From positions 1 to 64,000 of the forward strand of contig NZ_NFLT01000005.1 of the NCBI RefSeq assembly GCF_002161055.1: DNA of 64,000 nucleotides, written 5' to 3'. The DNA is from Tyzzerella sp. An114 (GTDB lineage: Bacteria; Bacillota; Clostridia; Lachnospirales; Anaerotignaceae). The notes beneath the pieces were generated by a model that searched no databases, was not told the DNA's origin, and was given only the letters and a program-made list of their open reading frames with translations. This document shows, piece by piece, positions 45,756 through 53,758 of the stretch. Both the position numbers and the translations under genes were made by a program. Position 1 is the first letter of the stretch; every line of letters starts with the position of its first letter.

Positions 45756-46787
45756 TTGAATTTTAAACCTAAAAACTGTATTGCTTACAGTGAAACTAAT
45801 AAAAGATTTTCGATAGTATTTACTATTATGATTTTAATATCTGTTTTTGTTATTATTTCATCTTTTACAGTGGGTTATTATAAAATACCTGTAAAAGATA
45901 TAATACCTGTAATTTTTAAAGGTGATACTAATTCTAACAGTTATAATATTATTATGAATATAAGATTACCAAGAATTATTGCTGCTTTTTCAATAGGAAG
46001 TGCATTGGCTGTTTCAGGAAGTGCCTATCAGGGTATGTTTAAAAATCCACTTGTTTCTCCTGATATATTAGGAGTTTCTTCTGGAGCCGGACTTGGAGCA
46101 TCTTTAGCCATAACAATGGATTTACCTTACTTTTATGTTCAGATTACAGCTTTTATTTTTGGTATTGTATCTGTTTTATTATGCTATTTTACAGCCCATA
46201 GAGTTCAGTTTGGTCAAACGATAAGTCTTATACTTGCAGGTATGATGATACAGGCTTTAGCGAATGCCTTTACAACACTTTTAAAATATGTTGCAGACCC
46301 TAATAATACTCTAGCTGAAATAACATTTTGGCTTATGGGAAGTCTTACAAAGGTTGATAGAGAAAGTCTTTTATTTTCAATAGTACCTATGATAATAGGC
46401 TTTATTATACTTTTTTCAATGAGATATAGATTGAATGTTTTGACTTTGGGAGATGATGAAGCTAAAAGTATGGGAATTAACCCTAAAAAAACAAGAATTA
46501 TAGCTGTTGCAGGGGCAACACTTTTGAGTGCCTCAGCCGTGTGTCTTGGAGGACTTATAGGTTTTGTTGGTCTTATGGTTCCTCATGTTGCAAGACATTT
46601 TGTAGGACCTCAATATAAAAGACTTTTGCCTGTGACTTTTTTAATGGGAGGTTGTTTTCTTTTGATTATGGATAATATAGCCCGTTCGGCTCTTACTATG
46701 GAAATACCTTTGGGAGTTATAATAGCTTTTATAGGAGCACCTTTCTTTTTATATCTTATAGCAGTACAGGGGGCTGGAAAACAATGA
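45756..46787 (+). CDS. FecCD/BtuC-family ABC transporter permease
   Basis: 343 residues with about ten membrane segments. Family motifs include NIRLPRIIAAFSIGSALAVS, GSAYQGMFKNPLVSPDILG and GLIGFVGLMVPHVAR. The TTG start follows AAAAGGAG. It pairs with the ATPase downstream (4-nt ATGA overlap) and with the divergent binding protein at 44542. Confidence 0.93.
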   Translation: MNFKPKNCIAYSETNKRFSIVFTIMILISVFVIISSFTVGYYKIPVKDIIPVIFKGDTNSNSYNIIMNIRLPRIIAAFSIGSALAVSGSAYQGMFKNPLVSPDILGVSSGAGLGASLAITMDLPYFYVQITAFIFGIVSVLLCYFTAHRVQFGQTISLILAGMMIQALANAFTTLLKYVADPNNTLAEITFWLMGSLTKVDRESLLFSIVPMIIGFIILFSMRYRLNVLTLGDDEAKSMGINPKKTRIIAVAGATLLSASAVCLGGLIGFVGLMVPHVARHFVGPQYKRLLPVTFLMGGCFLLIMDNIARSALTMEIPLGVIIAFIGAPFFLYLIAVQGAGKQ

Positions 46788-47566
46788 TACTTGATGTTAA
46801 AAATCTTTCAAGCGGATATACAAAAAAACTTTCTATTAGAGATGTGTCTTTTAAATTTGAAAGTGGAAATGTTCTCTGTGTTTTAGGTCATAACGGCAGT
46901 GGTAAATCAACTCTTTTTAAAACACTTTTAGGATTTATACCTAAAGAGAGTGGAGGAGTTTATATAGATGGTGAAGATATATCTCTTTGGAATAGTAAAA
47001 AAACGGCGGAATATTTCTCATATATACCACAAAATCATAATCCTGTTTTTGGTTATAGTGTTGTTGATGTCGTTGTAATGGGTAGAGCTGGAAAATTGGG
47101 ATTTATGTCATCACCGGGAAAAAGAGATTTTGAAAAAGCTGAAAATGCTCTTAAAAGAGTTGGAATATCATATTTAAAAAATAGAAGATATACAGAACTT
47201 TCTGGAGGAGAGCGAAAACTTGTACTTATAGCAAGAGCCTTGTGTCAGGAAGCTAAATATATGATTATGGATGAGCCTACTTCTGATTTGGATTTTGTGA
47301 AATCTCAACTTATATATGACATAATAAGAAGTCTTGCTGATGAAGGCTATGGAATAATACTTTCAACCCATGCACCGGATTATCCTTTTTCTGATAATGA
47401 TAGTCTTCTTATATTAAAAAAAGGTAGAACTGTGGATTTTGGAAAGGCTAAAAATGTTTTTACAGCCAAAAATCTTGAAAAGGCTTATGATATGCCTATG
47501 GAGATACTTGAAACTAAAGACAGTAAAGGTAATAAAAAGCGTATGTGTGTTGTTGTAAGAGGTTAG
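46784..47566 (+). CDS. FepC/BtuD-type ABC transporter ATPase
   Basis: 260 residues. Walker A GHNGSGKST, signature LSGGERKLVLIARAL, Walker B YMIMDEPTSDLD and switch His (STHAPD). The product energises the permease encoded upstream. The next gene, yqeC, begins 3 nt after its stop codon, so transporter and selenium-molybdenum maturation genes appear to be one transcript. Confidence 0.94.
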   Translation: MILDVKNLSSGYTKKLSIRDVSFKFESGNVLCVLGHNGSGKSTLFKTLLGFIPKESGGVYIDGEDISLWNSKKTAEYFSYIPQNHNPVFGYSVVDVVVMGRAGKLGFMSSPGKRDFEKAENALKRVGISYLKNRRYTELSGGERKLVLIARALCQEAKYMIMDEPTSDLDFVKSQLIYDIIRSLADEGYGIILSTHAPDYPFSDNDSLLILKKGRTVDFGKAKNVFTAKNLEKAYDMPMEILETKDSKGNKKRMCVVVRG

Positions 47567-47569
47567 TAT

Positions 47570-48259
47570 ATGAAACTTTATGAGACTATAAATATTAAAA
47601 AGGGTGTTACTGCTTTTATAGGTGGTGGAGGTAAAACATCTATTATAGATAAAATATGTCATGAGTTGTATTTAGAAGGAAAAAGTGTAGTTTTTACAAC
47701 AACAACACATATTTTTCCACCTGATGAAAAGTTTTATGGAAAACCTATTATAAATCCTTCTGAAAAATATATTGAAGAAATATCAAAACAAAGAATTTGT
47801 GTAGTTGGGAAAAGTATTGATGATAAAGGCAAACTTACAGGAGTAAATGAAAATATATTAAAATATTTGGAAAAATATTTTGATTATGTTTTAGTTGAGG
47901 CTGACGGTAGCAAGAGAATGCCTTTAAAATTTTGGTCAGACCATGAACCTGTCATACCACAAAATTGTAATAATGTTGTGGCTGTTTTAGGTCTTTCTGC
48001 TGTTGGTAAAAAGGTTTGTGATTGCTGTTTTAGATATGAGTTAAAAAATATTGATGGTGATTTAGTCGTTACACCAGAATTTATATATGATTATATTTTA
48101 AAAGATATTTTGAAATATACTAAATCTACATTGATTTTAAATCAATCAGACAAAAATTATGATTGTTCTTTGAAAATAGCGGATAATGTTAAAGAAAAAG
48201 GATTTGAAAATATAGTTATATCGTCTTTGATTGAAAATAATTGGGAAAGGAGAATTTAA
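47570..48259 (+). CDS. yqeC: Selenium cofactor biosynthesis protein YqeC
   Basis: 229 residues. A P-loop near the start (AFIGGGGKTS), TTTTHIFPP, and VLVEADGSKRMPLK are hallmarks of the YqeC family, found only with selenium-dependent molybdenum hydroxylase (SDMH) systems. It is thought to help put the labile selenium into the molybdenum cofactor; the exact reaction is not settled. It lies between the ABC importer and yqeB. Confidence 0.92.
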   Translation: MKLYETINIKKGVTAFIGGGGKTSIIDKICHELYLEGKSVVFTTTTHIFPPDEKFYGKPIINPSEKYIEEISKQRICVVGKSIDDKGKLTGVNENILKYLEKYFDYVLVEADGSKRMPLKFWSDHEPVIPQNCNNVVAVLGLSAVGKKVCDCCFRYELKNIDGDLVVTPEFIYDYILKDILKYTKSTLILNQSDKNYDCSLKIADNVKEKGFENIVISSLIENNWERRI

Positions 48260-48260
48260 A

Positions 48261-49061
48261 ATGATTGTAGTTATAAGAGGGGCAGGGGATATTGCCACAG
48301 GAATTGCTTGGAGACTTTGGCAATCTCATTTTGATGTTATTATGACAGACCTTGAAAGACCAACAGCCATAAGAAGAACTGTTGCTTTTTCAACAGCAAT
48401 AGATGAGGGAGAAATGGTTGTTGAAGGTGTTAAGGCTGTAAAATGTAGTAATGTCAATGATATAATGGCAGCTTTAAAAGATAGAAATGTGGCTGTAATA
48501 GCTGACCCTGATTTGAATATATTAAATGATATAAAATGTCATGTTCTTGTTGATGCTGTTCTTGCAAAACGTAACTTAGGTACAAAAATTACTGATGCAC
48601 CTGTTGTTATAGGTGTTGGACCGGGATTTACAGCAGGAAAAGACTGTCATTTTGTTATAGAGACAAAGAGAGGTCACAATCTTGGTGTTGTTATTGATAA
48701 GGGAGAGCCAGCGAAAAACTCAGGTGTTCCAGGAAATATAGGTGGATATACAAAAGAAAGAATTATACGTTCTAACTGTAAAGGTGTATTTAAACCCTTA
48801 AGAAAAATAGGTGATATTGTCAAAAAAGATGATGTTGTTGCAGAGGTTTCAGGAAATCCATTGAAAGCTGAAATTGACGGAATGATTAGAGGTATGCTTT
48901 TTGAGGGTATCGAAGTTACAGAAGGCTTTAAATGTGGAGATATTGACCCAAGAGGAGAAAGTGCCCAGTTTACAACTATTTCAGATAAAGCTCGTGCAGT
49001 AGGTGGAGGAGTTCTTGAAGCAGTTATGAGAAAATACGGAGGATTATTAAATGAGCGCTAA
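48261..49061 (+). CDS. yqeB: Selenium-dependent molybdenum cofactor protein YqeB
   Basis: About 267 residues beginning IVVIRGAGDIATGIAWRLW, a Rossmann-like start typical of the EF2563/YqeB family, with VIGVGPGFTAGKDCHFVIET and a C-terminal biotinyl-like module (VFKPLRKIGDIVKKDDVVAE). I use the ATG at 48261 behind GGAAAGGAG; a TTG at 48231 lies inside yqeC. It belongs to the SDMH maturation set. Confidence 0.93.
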   Translation: MIVVIRGAGDIATGIAWRLWQSHFDVIMTDLERPTAIRRTVAFSTAIDEGEMVVEGVKAVKCSNVNDIMAALKDRNVAVIADPDLNILNDIKCHVLVDAVLAKRNLGTKITDAPVVIGVGPGFTAGKDCHFVIETKRGHNLGVVIDKGEPAKNSGVPGNIGGYTKERIIRSNCKGVFKPLRKIGDIVKKDDVVAEVSGNPLKAEIDGMIRGMLFEGIEVTEGFKCGDIDPRGESAQFTTISDKARAVGGGVLEAVMRKYGGLLNER

Positions 49062-50001
49062 GACAGTTTGGAATGAGGCTGTAAAAATACTTAAAAATGG
49101 AAATGAGACAGCCATTTTTAGAAATATTACAAAAAATAAAATTGAGATAACAGAAGTTTTAGAAGATAAAGGTTGTAAATTATATAAATCTGAAAATGAT
49201 GATTGTTGTTATCAACCGCTTTGTACAAAGCCATGTTTAGTTGTTTGTGGTGGAGGTCATGTGGCATATTATACTGCGAAAATAGGAAATATGATTGATT
49301 TTGATGTTACTGTAATTGATGACAGAAAGTATTTTGCTAATAAAGAAAGATTTCCTTTTGCCAATGTAATATGTGATACTTTTGAAAATGCCCTTAAAAA
49401 AGTTCCAAGGGGAACAAACACTTATTTTGTAATAGCTACAAGAGGTCATGCCCATGACTCAATATGTCTTGAAAGTGCATTAAAAGGTGAATTTGGATAT
49501 GTTGGAATGATAGGAAGCCGTTCAAAAATAGCCTATGTTATGGATAATATGAGAAAAGCGGGAGTTAGTGAAGAAAAAATAAAAATGGTTCATTCTCCTA
49601 TCGGTCTTTCAATAGGCGGAGTTACACCAGCAGAAATTGCTGTTTCAATAGGTGCAGAACTTGTCCAAGTTAGAAGTAGCAAAAATCAGGGGGTTTTTGT
49701 TGGTGATGATGTTATAGAAAGTATAATTTCAGGCAAGGCAAAAGCTGTTGCAACAATACTTTCACAGAAAGGAAGCAGTCCAAGGGGAGCAGGAGCTGTT
49801 ATGACTGTAAACTATGACGGCACAATAAGCGGAACTGTTGGCGGTGGAGATGCAGAAAGCAAGACAATAGAGGAAGGCAAAAATATTTTAAAGGGTGAAA
49901 GTAAAATAATAGATTATGACATGAGTCCAAAGACAGCCAGTGAATTGGGAATGGTCTGTGGTGGTCATGTTAAAATACTTGTAGAGTCATTGGAGGAATG
50001 A
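49051..50001 (+). CDS. XdhC/CoxI-family maturation factor with permuted domain order
   Basis: 316 residues. XdhC proteins deliver sulfurated molybdenum cofactor to xanthine-dehydrogenase-type hydroxylases. Normally the XdhC_CoxI domain comes first and the Rossmann domain last. Here the Rossmann part is first (LVVCGGGHVAYYTAKIG, VGMIGSRSK, PIGLSIGGVTPAEIAVSIGA, to about 200), and the XdhC_CoxI part follows (ATILSQKGSSPRGAGAVMTV, GTVGGGDAESKTIE, MVCGGHVKILVE). The usual GGGC Cys is Asp here. Overlaps yqeB by 11 nt. Confidence 0.9.
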   Translation: MSAKTVWNEAVKILKNGNETAIFRNITKNKIEITEVLEDKGCKLYKSENDDCCYQPLCTKPCLVVCGGGHVAYYTAKIGNMIDFDVTVIDDRKYFANKERFPFANVICDTFENALKKVPRGTNTYFVIATRGHAHDSICLESALKGEFGYVGMIGSRSKIAYVMDNMRKAGVSEEKIKMVHSPIGLSIGGVTPAEIAVSIGAELVQVRSSKNQGVFVGDDVIESIISGKAKAVATILSQKGSSPRGAGAVMTVNYDGTISGTVGGGDAESKTIEEGKNILKGESKIIDYDMSPKTASELGMVCGGHVKILVESLEE

Positions 50002-50003
50002 AT

Positions 50004-51044
50004 ATGAGTTCACAAATAAAAATGACAAAACTTGCAAAGTGTGCAGGTTGTGGTGCTAAAGTTGGAGCGGGGACACTTTCTCAACTTTTAGGTGGATTGC
50101 CTGTTCATAGAGATGAAAATTTAATTGTGGGTTATGACACAAACGATGACGCTTGTGTTTATAAAGTTTCTGATGATTTGGCTATTGTTCAAACTCTTGA
50201 TTTTTTTCCTCCTATTGTTGATGACCCTTATACTTTTGGTAAAATAGCGGCGGCTAATGCTTTAAGTGATATTTTTGCTATGGGAGCAGAAGCTAAACTT
50301 GCTATGAATATACTTTGTGTATCTACAAAAATGGAAAGAGAAGATGTTCATGAACTTTTAAGGGGTGGATATGAGAAAGTATATGAGGCTGGAGCTGTAA
50401 TTTCGGGAGGTCATACTATACAGGGAGAAGAACCTAAATATGGTCTTTCTGTTACAGGATTTGCCCATCCTGAAAAATTTTTAAAAAACAGCAGTGCAAA
50501 AGAGGGAGATGTTTTAATACTTACAAAACCTTTAGGTATAGGAATTATAACAACAGCTGCAAAGGCTGATATGGCAGAAAAAGAAGCCTATAAACAAGCT
50601 ATTGAAAATATGTGTACACTAAATAAAACTGCAAGAGATATTATGATGAATTTCAATGTAAATAGTTGTACAGATGTTACAGGTTTTGGACTTTTAGGTC
50701 ATTGTTGTGAAATGGCGGAAGGTAGCGGAAAAACAATAGAAATATTCTCAAACTCTGTTCCTAGACTTGAAGGAGTTCATGAACTGGCAGAAATGGGAAT
50801 ATTGCCTGAAGGTATGTACAGAAACAGAGAGTTTGCCGAAAATCGTGTTTATAATAAAGTGGGAATAGACCTTGCAACAGAGGACATTTTTTATGACCCT
50901 CAAACATCAGGAGGACTTCTCATATCTGTACCAGAAAGAGAAAGTAGTAAACTTTTATCTATGTTAAAAGACAATGTCCCTTGTGCTGAGATTGTTGGAC
51001 AAGTTTTAAAAAGACAGGAATATGATGTAATTCTTGGGAGGTAA
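50004..51044 (+). CDS. selD: Selenide, water dikinase (selenophosphate synthetase)
   Basis: About 346 residues. Catalytic site CAGCGAK: the Cys at residue 16 (codon TGT, 50049-50051) and the following Lys match Escherichia coli Cys17 and Lys20, so this is a cysteine, not selenocysteine, form. GYDTNDDACVY, TLDFFPPIVDDPY and SGGHTIQGEEPKYG bind ATP and metal. It makes selenophosphate, the selenium donor. ATG at 50004 is 7 nt after GGAGG; the ATG at 49998 is too close. No selA, selB or tRNA-Sec gene is in the window. Confidence 0.95.
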   Translation: MSSQIKMTKLAKCAGCGAKVGAGTLSQLLGGLPVHRDENLIVGYDTNDDACVYKVSDDLAIVQTLDFFPPIVDDPYTFGKIAAANALSDIFAMGAEAKLAMNILCVSTKMEREDVHELLRGGYEKVYEAGAVISGGHTIQGEEPKYGLSVTGFAHPEKFLKNSSAKEGDVLILTKPLGIGIITTAAKADMAEKEAYKQAIENMCTLNKTARDIMMNFNVNSCTDVTGFGLLGHCCEMAEGSGKTIEIFSNSVPRLEGVHELAEMGILPEGMYRNREFAENRVYNKVGIDLATEDIFYDPQTSGGLLISVPERESSKLLSMLKDNVPCAEIVGQVLKRQEYDVILGR

Positions 51045-51047
51045 ACC

Positions 51048-52178
51048 ATGAAAAGAATTTATATGGATAATGGTGCTACAAGTTTTCCTAAAGCTCCCAA
51101 TGTGGCAGAAGCTGTTTATAAATATATGACAGAAAACGGTTGTAATGTAAATCGCTCCAGCTATGAGAATGCAGGGGAGGCAGAGGATATTTTGCTTGAT
51201 ACAAGATATCTTTTGTGTCATCTTTTTGATTTTGACAAGCCTTCAAATGTTGTTTTTACATCAGGAATTACAGAAAGTCTTAATTGTGTAATAAAAGGTC
51301 TTTTAAAAAAAGGTGACCACTGTATAGTTTCAGGCTTTGAACATAATGCAGTTATGCGTCCATTAAATAGTATTGGAGTAGAGTGGTCAGTGGCTGAAAT
51401 TTCAAAAAATGGACATTTTGAAAATATTGAAAGTCTATTTAGGGAAAATACACGTCTTGTTGTTATGACACATAGCTCAAATGTTTTTGGAAATGTATTA
51501 CCCCTTGAGGAAGTAGGGGAAATATGTAAAAAGAAAAATATTCCTTTTGTAATTGATACAGCTCAAACAGCAGGTCATATAAATGTAAGTTTTAAAAATC
51601 TTAACTGTGATGTACTGTGTTTTGCAGGACATAAAGGTCTTTTAGCTCCTCAAGGTATAGGCGGAATGATTATGACTGATGAAATGGCAAAAAAAATTCC
51701 TCCAATTATTGAAGGGGGAACAGGAAGTGTATCTCATACAATAGAAACACCATTTTTTATGCCTGATAAATTTGAAGCTGGAACTATGAATATACCAGCA
51801 ATTTATGGTCTTAATGCTGCTTTAAAATATATTATTGATACTAAAGTTGAAAATATAGAAAAAACAGAAAATATTTTAAGAGAAAGATTTTTAAAGGGTA
51901 TTTCAAATATAAAGGGATTACATATTGTAGATTGTGAAAATACAAAACATACACCTGTTGTGTCTTTGGTTTTTGATAATATTGATATGGCGGAAGTTTC
52001 TTATATTTTGGAAAAAGACTTTTTAATAGAAACAAGGTGCGGATTACACTGTGCACCTATTGCCCATAAAACTATGGGAACATATCCACAGGGAACTGTT
52101 AGGTTTTCTTTTGGATATTTTACAACAAATGATGAAATAGATGCTGTTATTACAGCTCTAAATAAAATTATAATATAA
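51048..52178 (+). CDS. Cysteine desulfurase / selenocysteine lyase-like (class V PLP enzyme)
   Basis: 376 residues. PLP-binding Lys196 in FAGHKGLLAPQG; DTAQTAGHI and RCGLHCAP (mobile-loop Cys) are typical of the Csd/SufS group. It starts 3 nt after selD, so it probably supplies persulfide or perselenide to the cluster rather than to iron-sulfur assembly; that is inferred from the neighbours. Confidence 0.92.
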   Translation: MKRIYMDNGATSFPKAPNVAEAVYKYMTENGCNVNRSSYENAGEAEDILLDTRYLLCHLFDFDKPSNVVFTSGITESLNCVIKGLLKKGDHCIVSGFEHNAVMRPLNSIGVEWSVAEISKNGHFENIESLFRENTRLVVMTHSSNVFGNVLPLEEVGEICKKKNIPFVIDTAQTAGHINVSFKNLNCDVLCFAGHKGLLAPQGIGGMIMTDEMAKKIPPIIEGGTGSVSHTIETPFFMPDKFEAGTMNIPAIYGLNAALKYIIDTKVENIEKTENILRERFLKGISNIKGLHIVDCENTKHTPVVSLVFDNIDMAEVSYILEKDFLIETRCGLHCAPIAHKTMGTYPQGTVRFSFGYFTTNDEIDAVITALNKIII

Positions 52179-52193
52179 AATACGGGGGTTAAT

Positions 52194-53249
52194 ATGAAAG
52201 AATACGGAAAAATTATAATTACAGGGGCGGTTGTTGGAATTATTGCTGTAATTCTTACTGTTATGGGAAATCCGGGCAATATGGGATTTTGTATAGCTTG
52301 TTTCTTGAGAGATATGGCAGGCTCTGTTAAACTTCACACAGCTCCTATTGTACAGTACTTTAGACCTGAAATAGTTGGTCTTGTTGTGGGAGCATTTGGT
52401 GCATCTATTGCATTTAAAGAGTTTAAACCTAGTGGTGGCTCATCTCCTATCACAAGATTTATATTAGGATTTATTGTTATGGTTGGAGCACTTATGTTTT
52501 TAGGCTGTCCCCTCAGAATGATGCTTCGTATTGGTGGAGGTGACCTTAACGCTATTATAGGTCTTGTTGGTTTTGTTGTGGGAATACTTTTTGGAATATT
52601 TGTGCTCAACAAAGGTTTCTCATTAAAGAGAGCATATACTCTTGAAAAGCCTGAGGGTGTTGCATTTACTGGAATTATGGTGTTTATGTTTATATTGTTT
52701 ATTATGGTTCCATCACTTTTTGTGTTTAGTGAAAGTGGACCGGGTTCAATGAGAGCACCTGTTTTAATTGCACTTATTGCAGGACTTATTGTAGGTATAC
52801 TTGCTCAGAGAACACGTCTCTGTATGGTAGGTGGTATTCGTGACGCTGTTATGTTTCAGGATTTTTATTTAATAAGTGGATTTATAGCTATTGCTGTTTT
52901 TGCTTTTATAGGAAATGCAGTTGCAGGAAAACTTATGATAGGCTTTGCAGGTCAGCCTGTTGCCCATACAGATGGACTTTGGAACTTTTTAGGAATGGCT
53001 CTTGCTGGTTGGGCTAGTATACTTTTAGGTGGTTGTCCTCTGCGTCAGCTTATACTTGCTGGCTCAGGCAATAGTGATTCTGCTGTATCTGTATTAGGTA
53101 TGATTGTAGGTGCAGCTTTTTGTCATAACTTTGGTCTTGCATCATCAACAGATGGACCAAGTGCCAATGGTCAGATGGCTGTAATAATAGGATTTATTGT
53201 TGTTGTAATTATAAGTGTATTGAATATAAAGAGAAGGGGAAATGAATAA
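52194..53249 (+). CDS. yedE: YedE-family selenium-associated membrane transporter
   Basis: 351 residues with about nine to ten membrane segments. Two internal repeats with GNPGNMGFCIACFLRD, MFLGCPLRMMLRIGGG, RTRLCMVGGIRD and LLGGCPLRQLILAGSG define the YedE/YeeE family, and the first motif is that of the selenium-linked YedE. It is thought to import a sulfur or selenium species. TusA-like and DUF3343 genes follow, as in other selenium traits. Confidence 0.92.
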   Translation: MKEYGKIIITGAVVGIIAVILTVMGNPGNMGFCIACFLRDMAGSVKLHTAPIVQYFRPEIVGLVVGAFGASIAFKEFKPSGGSSPITRFILGFIVMVGALMFLGCPLRMMLRIGGGDLNAIIGLVGFVVGILFGIFVLNKGFSLKRAYTLEKPEGVAFTGIMVFMFILFIMVPSLFVFSESGPGSMRAPVLIALIAGLIVGILAQRTRLCMVGGIRDAVMFQDFYLISGFIAIAVFAFIGNAVAGKLMIGFAGQPVAHTDGLWNFLGMALAGWASILLGGCPLRQLILAGSGNSDSAVSVLGMIVGAAFCHNFGLASSTDGPSANGQMAVIIGFIVVVIISVLNIKRRGNE

Positions 53250-53458
53250 TGGATAATTTAATTGACGCAAGAGGTCTTGCTTGCCCTGAGCCTGTTATAA
53301 TGGTTCAGCAGGCTGTTAAAAAATCAAATGATTTTCAGATAATAGTTGATAATAATATTGCTGTACAAAATATAACACGTTTTTGCAATAATAAAGGCTT
53401 TTCAATAACAAAAAAAGATGAAAATGGAGAGTTTATACTCCATATAACAAAGAAATGA
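53249..53458 (+). CDS. yedF: TusA/YedF-like sulfur (selenium) carrier protein
   Basis: 69 residues. LIDARGLACPEPVIMVQQAV is close to the TusA signature, with the Cys in CPEP (Cys12) as carrier residue. It corresponds to the first domain of the two-domain YedF proteins; the second domain is missing. Its ATG overlaps the yedE stop codon (TAATG), so the two are translationally coupled. Confidence 0.9.
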   Translation: MDNLIDARGLACPEPVIMVQQAVKKSNDFQIIVDNNIAVQNITRFCNNKGFSITKKDENGEFILHITKK

Positions 53459-53471
53459 GGATTTTTATTTT

Positions 53472-53708
53472 ATGGAGTATATAGCTACTTTTTTTACTCA
53501 TTTTGGTGCAAATCAGTTTTGTAGAACTCTTAAAAAAATTAATATAAAGTATCGCATGATGCCTGTTCCGAGAAAACTTTCATCAAGTTGTGGAACTTGT
53601 GTGAGATTTTTCTCTGATGATATAGAGTTTTCTAAAAACAGTGATGATATTGAAGGATTATATAAAATTGAAAATGATGATTATATAGCTGTTTTTATAA
53701 ATGAATAG
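53472..53708 (+). CDS. DUF3343 protein, putative Se/S carrier
   Basis: 78 residues. Matches DUF3343 (MEYIATFFTHFGANQFCRTL, then PVPRKLSSSCGTCVRF). The paired cysteines in SCGTC are the likely carrier site. DUF3343 genes commonly follow yedE/yedF in organisms that use selenium. Last gene of the transcript, 3 nt before the start of a terminator. Confidence 0.88.
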   Translation: MEYIATFFTHFGANQFCRTLKKINIKYRMMPVPRKLSSSCGTCVRFFSDDIEFSKNSDDIEGLYKIENDDYIAVFINE

Positions 53709-53710
53709 CA

Positions 53711-53750
53711 AAGAAAAGAAGCGACTTTTTAAAAGTCGCTTCTTTTCTTT
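53711..53750. terminator. Bidirectional intrinsic terminator, very long stem
   Basis: AAGAAAAGAAGCGACTTTT and its complement AAAAGTCGCTTCTTTTCTT are almost back to back (19-nt arms, effective loop of a few A/T). It separates the selenium operon from the convergent BCCT gene. Confidence 0.93.
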
Positions 53751-53758
53751 TGCGCAGG

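Noticed and set aside
50040-50060. Selenocysteine (TGA) in the SelD active site
   Set aside because: The codon is TGT, so the enzyme is the cysteine form; no in-frame TGA interrupts the gene.
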